A program made the position numbers and the translations under genes. Shown here piece by piece: positions 6,609 through 9,856 of a stretch of 9,856 bases of DNA (the stretch's first letter is position 1; every line of letters begins with the position of its first letter). This stretch comes from DASQWC01 sp035640475 (GTDB taxonomy: Bacteria; Actinomycetota; JAICYB01). The notes beneath the pieces were generated by a model that was not told where the DNA came from, made no database searches, and saw nothing but the letters and a program-made list of their open reading frames with translations. The stretch is taken from the NCBI GenBank assembly GCA_035640475.1, contig DASQWC010000132.1:1-9856 (forward strand). The letters run 5' to 3'.

Positions 6609-6728
6609 CTACACGAATCGGAGCGTTGGCCGCGCGGCACGCTTCGCTGCTTTGGCGGCGAACCCTGGCAGCGCCAGCAGGATCAGCGCCAACACGAGCA
6701 GCACGAAGTACAGGCGCTTCTTTCTCAT
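6609..6728 (-). CDS. 39-residue hydrophobic small protein (single TM segment)
   Basis: A short minus-strand frame opens with MRKKRLYFVLLVLALILLAL and goes on PGFAAKAAKRAARPTLRFV before a TAG at 6609-6611. It has positively charged residues, a hydrophobic stretch of about 16 residues (7-22), a proline-glycine turn, then a basic amphipathic tail, exactly the make-up of a small membrane protein or an uncleaved signal anchor. In this GC-rich DNA such a pattern is unlikely to come up by chance on an otherwise empty stretch. It is convergent with prpE (13 nt between the stops). No Shine-Dalgarno or clear promoter is visible before ATG 6728, which lowers confidence. Function unknown. Confidence 0.5.
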   Translation of the reverse strand: MRKKRLYFVLLVLALILLALPGFAAKAAKRAARPTLRFV

Positions 6729-6826
6729 CACGAGAGGGCCGGACGGCCGACGATCGTCCTCGCGAAGGAGCGAACTCCTCCATCGTGCCGACGATTGCGG
6801 GCTGCTCTCTTCCTAGCATGGCGGAC
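6729..6826. promoter_or_regulatory. divergent gap with short palindromes and a -10 candidate
   Basis: Between the small membrane protein and the SRPBCC gene are the palindrome GACGATCGTC (6749-6758) and the small hairpin AGGAG-CGAA-CTCCT (6766-6779). TAGCAT (6814-6819) fits TAnnnT and ends seven bases before ATG 6827. No -35 could be assigned with confidence. Confidence 0.3.
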
Positions 6827-7286
6827 ATGAGCAGGATCGAACGCACCATCATGATCAACAGACCGCTGACGGACGTCTTCGACTTTGTCCACGACTCGAG
6901 CAAGGACGCGATGTGGCAGACGACGCTCGTTCGCGTCCGAGCCGTTGACGCCCGGCCTGCTGCGCCCCGGCGCACAGGTCTGCGAGGTGCGAAGGTTCCT
7001 CGGCCTGAACGTCGAGCTGACGCGCGAACTGACGGCCTATTCGCCGCCGACGGGCTCGTCGTTCAGGACGGTTTCCGGTCCCGTCCCGTTCACCGGTAGG
7101 TACGCGCTCGTGTCGGCGAACGGCACCACGAAGCTGACGGCGACGGGAGAGATCGACGGCCACGGCTTTTTCAAGCTGGCCGAGCCCGTGTTCGTGAGGA
7201 TGGCCGGCAGGGAGCTCGAGGCGAGCCTCAGCCACCTCAAGGATCTGCTCGAAGCAGGCGGCGAAACACGACGTGCTCGCGGATGA
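6827..7286 (+). pseudogene. SRPBCC-domain protein gene with a frameshift
   Basis: Two overlapping frames together make one polyketide-cyclase/START-like SRPBCC protein. The 5' part, from ATG 6827 (or ATG 6818), gives MSRIERTIMINRPLTDVFDFVHDSSKDAMWQTTLVRV, the standard opening of the family. The homology then passes to another frame: EPLTPGLLRPGAQVCEV, LTRELTAYSPPTGSSF, FTGRYALVSANGTTKLTATGEIDGHGFFKLAEPVF and a C-terminal helix ELEASLSHLKDLLEAGG. The switch falls at about 6933-6945 (near CGCGTCCGAGCC) and corresponds to one extra base or two missing bases; removing a single C would join V-R-V to E-P-L. Read as it stands, the first frame runs on with an Arg-rich nonsense sequence to about 7099. 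Either a recent pseudogene or a sequencing/assembly error. The 3' end overlaps the convergent methyltransferase by 50 nt (7237-7286). The function of the intact protein is unknown. Confidence 0.75.
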
Positions 7287-7929
7287 CGAGCGGCGGTTTC
7301 ACGGCCCGGATGCGGTCCGCGAGCGCCGGCTGCGCGGTCAGCAACTCATCCCGCTTCTCGAATAGCTCCTCAACCGTGTCGACGTGTTGGAGAACATCGA
7401 ACTCCAGCTCCGCCTCGAGCGCGTACAGACCGTCGCGGATCGCCTCTGCGAGCCGAGCCTCGGCATTCGGCAGATCCACCCGGAACTCGGGATCGTCGAT
7501 CACGCCGATGCGGCGACCGCTCGCCTCGACCTGCTCCTCTGTGACGGGGTGCAGGTCGAGCATCGTTCCGCCGGGGACAAGAAGCTCGTGGACGTGGCGC
7601 AGGGCGTGCACGACGCCCTCACCTTTGATTCATCACAACGACCAAGAGAAGAACGCCAGGTCGAAGCTCGAGCGCGGAGCGTCGACTTCCGCCGCGCCTG
7701 TGACGGCGAACGACACGCGGTCGGCGAGTTGCGACGGCAGACCTGCTTGAGCCGCGGCAATCTGATCGGCGTCGGGATCGACGGCGAGAACAGAGACGGC
7801 GGTGTCGGCGTAGCGGAAGGTCAGCCTGCCGTCGCCGCAGCCGAGCTCGAGCACACGGAGGCCATCGACCGGCGCGAGCCGGACGAGTGCGTCGGTCTCT
7901 GCCCCCTCCGGGTCGGCCCGCCACGCCAT
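7237..7929 (-). CDS. class I SAM-dependent methyltransferase interrupted by tandem in-frame UGA codons (candidate selenoprotein, split gene or pseudogene)
   Basis: A single minus-strand frame of 231 codons encodes a Rossmann-fold methyltransferase of normal length. Codons 1-98 carry motif I VLELGCGDGRLTF (26-38), the ribose-binding acidic strand VSVLAVDPDADQIAAAQ (45-61) and the post-motif strand FDLAFFSWSL (89-98). Codons 99 and 100 are both UGA (7633-7635 and 7630-7632). The frame then goes on without a break as IKGEGVVHALRHVHELLVPGG (101-121), TMLDLHPV and about 100 further residues to a UGA at 7237-7239. Neither half would fold alone as a standard methyltransferase. UGA differs by one base from Cys, Trp and Arg (CGA) codons. 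A hairpin right after the UGA pair fits a bacterial SECIS. The other readings are a restart at GTG 7611, behind GGTGAGG, giving two polypeptides, or a pseudogene. UGA is an ordinary stop in other genes here (rhodanese, mreB), so the code is not globally changed. Substrate unknown. Confidence 0.75.
7597..7623 (-). other. SECIS-like hairpin just after the tandem UGA codons
   Basis: On the methyltransferase mRNA, AGGGCGU (7619-7613) pairs perfectly with ACGCCCU (7607-7601) round the loop CGUGC (7612-7608). The stem is extended by GGUG (7623-7620) with CGCC (7599-7596 region) past one bulged G, giving about 11 base pairs. The loop begins 17 nt after the second UGA and 20 nt after the first, and its second base is G. 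As I recall the bacterial SECIS rules (small apical loop with G in the first two bases, 16-37 nt from the UGA), this hairpin meets them. Hairpins of this size also arise by chance in GC-rich coding DNA. Confidence 0.4.
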
Positions 7930-7959
7930 TGGCAGATGTTCGCAAACACGCGCGCCGAT

Positions 7960-7965
7960 TAGGGT
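7960..7965 (+). promoter_or_regulatory. candidate -10 element for the TPR-LuxR gene
   Basis: TAGGGT fits TAnnnT and ends seven bases before GTG 7973, with no Shine-Dalgarno between. This supports a leaderless mRNA starting at GTG 7973 over the upstream in-frame TTG at 7967, which would lie too close to the -10. Confidence 0.4.
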
Positions 7966-7972
7966 CTTGTTC

Positions 7973-9607
7973 GTGGTGAAGGACGCTTCGCATCTGGAAC
8001 GAGGCCGCGCGGCCTACGAAACGCGCGCCTGGAGCGAGGCCTACGACGAGCTGTCAGACGCCGACAAGGCCGCAGCGCTCGGAGCAGACAACCTTGTACT
8101 GCTCGCGACGTCGGCCTACATGTTGGGCCACGTCGACGATTTCCTCGGCGTCATGGAGCGTGCCCATCACGCATACGTCGACTCCGGCCAACCGCTGCGC
8201 GCCGCGCGGTGCGCGTTCTTCCTCGGCGTCAACCTCATCATCCGTGGCGACGTCGGCCGTGCGACCGGGTGGTTCGGCCGTGCGCAACGCCTGGTCGAGC
8301 GAGAGGGCGGCGACTCCGTCGAGCAGGGCTATCTTCTCCTGCCGGTGGCAATGCAGCACTTCGCAACTGGAAACCACGAGAAGGCCTACGCCGTTGCAAC
8401 TAAGGCGGCCGAAGTTGGCGACCGGTTTCGCGATGCGGACCTGCTGGCTCTCGCCGTCCACACGCAGGGCCAGGTCCTGATCAAAGAGGGGCGCATAGAG
8501 GAGGGTCTCGCACTGATGGACGAGGCGATGGTCGCCGTCACCGCCGGCGAGCTCTCCCCGGTCATCACCGGCGTCGTTTATTGCGGTGTCATCGCCGGCT
8601 GCGAAGAGGCCTATGACGTGCGGCGCGCACAGGAATGGACGGAGGCTCTGTCGCGCTGGTGTCAGGAGCAGCCCCAGATGGTGGCGTTCACCGGTCGCTG
8701 CCTTTCGCATCGCGCGGAGCTGATGCAGCTGCACGGTGCCTGGGCCGAGGCGCTGGAAGAGGCACGCCGCGCGCGCGAGCGCTGCGAGCAAGGGATGAAC
8801 CAGCCGGCCGCCGGCCAGGCCTTCTACCAGCAGGGCGAGATTCACCGGCTGCAGGGCGACTTCGCAGCCGCGGAGACGGCCTACCGCGACGCGAACCGCT
8901 GCGGGCGGGAGCCGCAGCCCGGCCTGGCCCTGCTGCGGCTCGCGCAGGGCGACGACAACGCGGCGGCCGCGGCGATCAGGCGGGCGCTTGGTGAGACGAA
9001 GGACCCGCTGAGCCGTGCGAGGTTGCTCCCCGCCAACGCCGAGATCGCGCTCGCCGTCGGAGAGACCGAGGAGGCCCGTCGCGCGGCCGACGAGCTCGGC
9101 GAGATCGTCGTGGGCTACGACAGCGCCGTGTTGCGAGCGATCGCCTCACGCGCGCGCGGGCTCGTCGAGCTAGCGGAAGCCAACCCTCAGGGTGCGCTTG
9201 TCGCGCTCCGGCAGGCATCTCGAGTCTGGCAGGAGCTTGATGCACCCTACGAGACCGCGCGAACGCGGGTGATCATGGGGATGGCATGCCGAGTGCTCGG
9301 CGACGAGGACACGGCCGCGCTCGAGCTCGAAGCTGCCACCGCCGTCTTCGAGCAGCTCGGCGCGCTCCCCGACCTCGCGCGTCTCGAATCGCTCGCCGGA
9401 GACACAGACGACACACACGGGTTGACGCCGCGTGAGCTTGAGGTACTGCGTCTTGTCGCCGCCGGCAAGACCAACCGCGAGATCGCGTCGGCGCTCGTCG
9501 TCAGCGAGCACACGGTCGCTCGCCACGTGCAGAACATCTTTACGAAGCTCCGGGTTTCGTCCCGAACAGCCGCCACGGCGTTCGCGTTCGAGCACGAGCT
9601 CGTGTAG
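7973..9607 (+). CDS. TPR-domain transcriptional regulator with C-terminal LuxR/GerE DNA-binding domain
   Basis: A 544-residue protein if begun at GTG 7973. About residues 1-475 are a helical array of tetratricopeptide-like repeats: AYETRAWSEAYDELSDADKA, MLGHVDDFLGVMERAHHAYVDSG, GRATGWFGRAQRLVEREG, GNHEKAYAVATKAAEVG, GDFAAAETAYRDANRCG and further Ala-rich helix pairs. The last 61 residues (484-544) are a LuxR/GerE helix-turn-helix: LTPRELEVLRLVAAGKTNREI, then ASALVVSEHTVARHVQNIFTK and LRVSSRTAATAFA. There is no N-terminal ATPase (P-loop) or response-regulator domain, so it is like the C-terminal part of a MalT/LAL regulator standing alone; the TPR region probably senses a protein or small molecule. 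It diverges from the methyltransferase (43 nt apart). The downstream flavin monooxygenase gene, in the same direction, with a perfect palindrome between, is its likely target; this is inference. Confidence 0.9.
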   Translation: MVKDASHLERGRAAYETRAWSEAYDELSDADKAAALGADNLVLLATSAYMLGHVDDFLGVMERAHHAYVDSGQPLRAARCAFFLGVNLIIRGDVGRATGWFGRAQRLVEREGGDSVEQGYLLLPVAMQHFATGNHEKAYAVATKAAEVGDRFRDADLLALAVHTQGQVLIKEGRIEEGLALMDEAMVAVTAGELSPVITGVVYCGVIAGCEEAYDVRRAQEWTEALSRWCQEQPQMVAFTGRCLSHRAELMQLHGAWAEALEEARRARERCEQGMNQPAAGQAFYQQGEIHRLQGDFAAAETAYRDANRCGREPQPGLALLRLAQGDDNAAAAAIRRALGETKDPLSRARLLPANAEIALAVGETEEARRAADELGEIVVGYDSAVLRAIASRARGLVELAEANPQGALVALRQASRVWQELDAPYETARTRVIMGMACRVLGDEDTAALELEAATAVFEQLGALPDLARLESLAGDTDDTHGLTPRELEVLRLVAAGKTNREIASALVVSEHTVARHVQNIFTKLRVSSRTAATAFAFEHELV

Positions 9608-9620
9608 CCGTTCGTCAGGC

Positions 9621-9646
9621 CGGAGTGGTCAATTTTGACCACTCCG
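9621..9646. promoter_or_regulatory. 12-bp perfect inverted repeat between luxR-type gene and monooxygenase gene
   Basis: CGGAGTGGTCAA (9621-9632) is the exact reverse complement of TTGACCACTCCG (9635-9646), with only TT between. It lies 14 nt after the LuxR-type stop and about 50 nt before the -10-like TACCGT of the next gene. As RNA it could form a terminator-like hairpin, but no T-tract follows. As DNA its near-perfect symmetry and AT-rich centre suit an operator for a dimeric regulator. Both roles are possible. Confidence 0.6.
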
Positions 9647-9698
9647 CCGTACACAGAAATTGGCTGGTTTCGGCGATGAAGCCGCCGCTCGGGGCGCC

Positions 9699-9704
9699 TA
9701 CCGT
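9699..9704 (+). promoter_or_regulatory. weak -10 candidate for the monooxygenase gene
   Basis: TACCGT fits TAnnnT and would start transcription near 9711, leaving a short leader that contains the Shine-Dalgarno. No convincing -35 was found, which would suit a promoter needing an activator. Confidence 0.25.
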
Positions 9705-9720
9705 CGTGGACAACCCGACG

Positions 9721-9728
9721 AAGGAGAG
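9721..9728 (+). promoter_or_regulatory. ribosome binding site of the monooxygenase gene
   Basis: AAGGAGAG stands with GGAG seven bases before ATG 9734. It is one of the few strong Shine-Dalgarno sequences in the window and fixes this start. Confidence 0.75.
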
Positions 9729-9733
9729 CGCAA

Positions 9734-9856
9734 ATGAACGGCGAGCGGATCGACACCGTGATCATCGGCGGAGGGCAGGCGGGCCTCGCGGTCGGTTACC
9801 ACCTGGCTAGGCGAGGCCGGGAGTCAGTGATCCTGGACGAAAACGAGCGGATCGGC
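9734..9856 (+). CDS. FAD-dependent monooxygenase/oxidoreductase, N-terminal part (runs off the window)
   Basis: The first 41 codons of a flavoprotein. The opening MNGERIDTVIIGGGQAGLAV, followed by GYHLARRGRESVILDENERIG, is a classic Rossmann dinucleotide-binding fold: hydrophobic strand, GGGQAG glycine loop (residues 12-17), helix, and an acidic end to the second strand (LDE, 34-36) that would hold the ribose of FAD. The GGGQAGL form is typical of flavin-containing monooxygenases of the CzcO/Baeyer-Villiger-like group, often annotated as flavoproteins involved in K+ transport. The rest of the gene lies outside the window, so substrate and family cannot be settled. ATG 9734 is chosen for its good Shine-Dalgarno. 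It follows the LuxR-type gene in the same direction with a perfect inverted repeat between, so control by that regulator is likely. Confidence 0.85.
   Translation, partial: MNGERIDTVIIGGGQAGLAVGYHLARRGRESVILDENERIG

Noticed and set aside
6600..6609. Palindrome GCAACGTTGC between prpE and the small membrane protein as a terminator
   Set aside because: It has no loop and no T-tract; a 10-bp palindrome alone is weak evidence.
7619..7633. TGATG stop-start overlap at the UGA pair, as if the next gene began at ATG 7633
   Set aside because: That frame gives only M-N-Q-R before another TGA; the real homology continues in the original frame.
7237..7929. Global reassignment of UGA as a sense codon (genetic code 4 or 25)
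   Set aside because: The rhodanese, mreB, the SRPBCC gene and the methyltransferase itself all end at TGA at sensible positions.
7384..7962. 192-codon plus-strand open frame across the methyltransferase
   Set aside because: It has no recognisable motif and reads antisense to clear methyltransferase motifs on the minus strand; an open antisense frame is common in GC-rich DNA.
1..9856. CRISPR arrays, tRNA genes, insertion sequences, attachment sites
   Set aside because: No repeated spacers, no cloverleaf-like sequence, no transposase or integrase motif and no long terminal repeats were found on reading both strands.

Overview
The window looks like chromosomal DNA of a high-GC actinobacterium. 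Many genes start with GTG, several appear to lack a Shine-Dalgarno and sit directly behind a TAnnnT -10 element, and the gene styles (a small CxC protein, an MreB-bearing genome, a large TPR-LuxR regulator) would fit Thermoleophilia (Gaiellales/Solirubrobacterales-like). That placement is an impression from the sequence, not a proven assignment. No rRNA, tRNA, CRISPR array, insertion sequence or phage gene was seen.

Layout, left to right. (1) 28-375: a small protein with a CxCx5C motif. (2) 424-1553: an operon of an ArsR-type repressor, an AHSA1/SRPBCC protein (overlapping it by 17 nt) and a VOC/glyoxalase-like protein, closed by a strong hairpin at 1554-1578. The promoter of this operon carries two near-palindromes and probably makes a leaderless mRNA. 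(3) 1592-3040, minus strand: a 14-helix DHA2/EmrB-type MFS exporter, convergent with that operon and sharing the hairpin. (4) 3209-4631: a single-domain rhodanese and, 13 nt later, a full-length MreB with an arginine-rich tail and no mreC or mreD beside it. (5) 4691-6595: a propionyl-CoA synthetase-type (PrpE) acyl-CoA ligase. (6) 6609-6728, minus: a 39-residue hydrophobic small protein. (7) 6827-7286: a SRPBCC-domain gene with a frameshift. (8) 7237-7929, minus: a class I SAM-dependent methyltransferase interrupted in frame by two adjacent UGA codons. (9) 7973-9607: a TPR protein with a C-terminal LuxR/GerE DNA-binding domain, then a 12-bp perfect inverted repeat. (10) 9734 to the window end: the N-terminus of an FAD-dependent monooxygenase/oxidoreductase.

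The most unusual object is the methyltransferase. Its two halves are in the same frame, both carry the expected motifs, and they are separated only by UGA-UGA. A strong hairpin begins six nucleotides after the second UGA, its apical loop lies 17 and 20 nt after the two codons, and a G is the second loop base, which is the geometry expected of a bacterial SECIS element. A selenoprotein with two adjacent selenocysteines, a split methyltransferase restarting at GTG 7611, and a recent pseudogene are the competing readings. The neighbouring frameshifted SRPBCC gene, which overlaps it tail to tail, is an argument for decay.

Functionally the window is a set of separate small units rather than one pathway: a regulated stress/detoxification-like cassette with an efflux pump, a cell-shape protein with a sulfurtransferase, short-chain acyl-CoA formation, and a regulator-monooxygenase pair.
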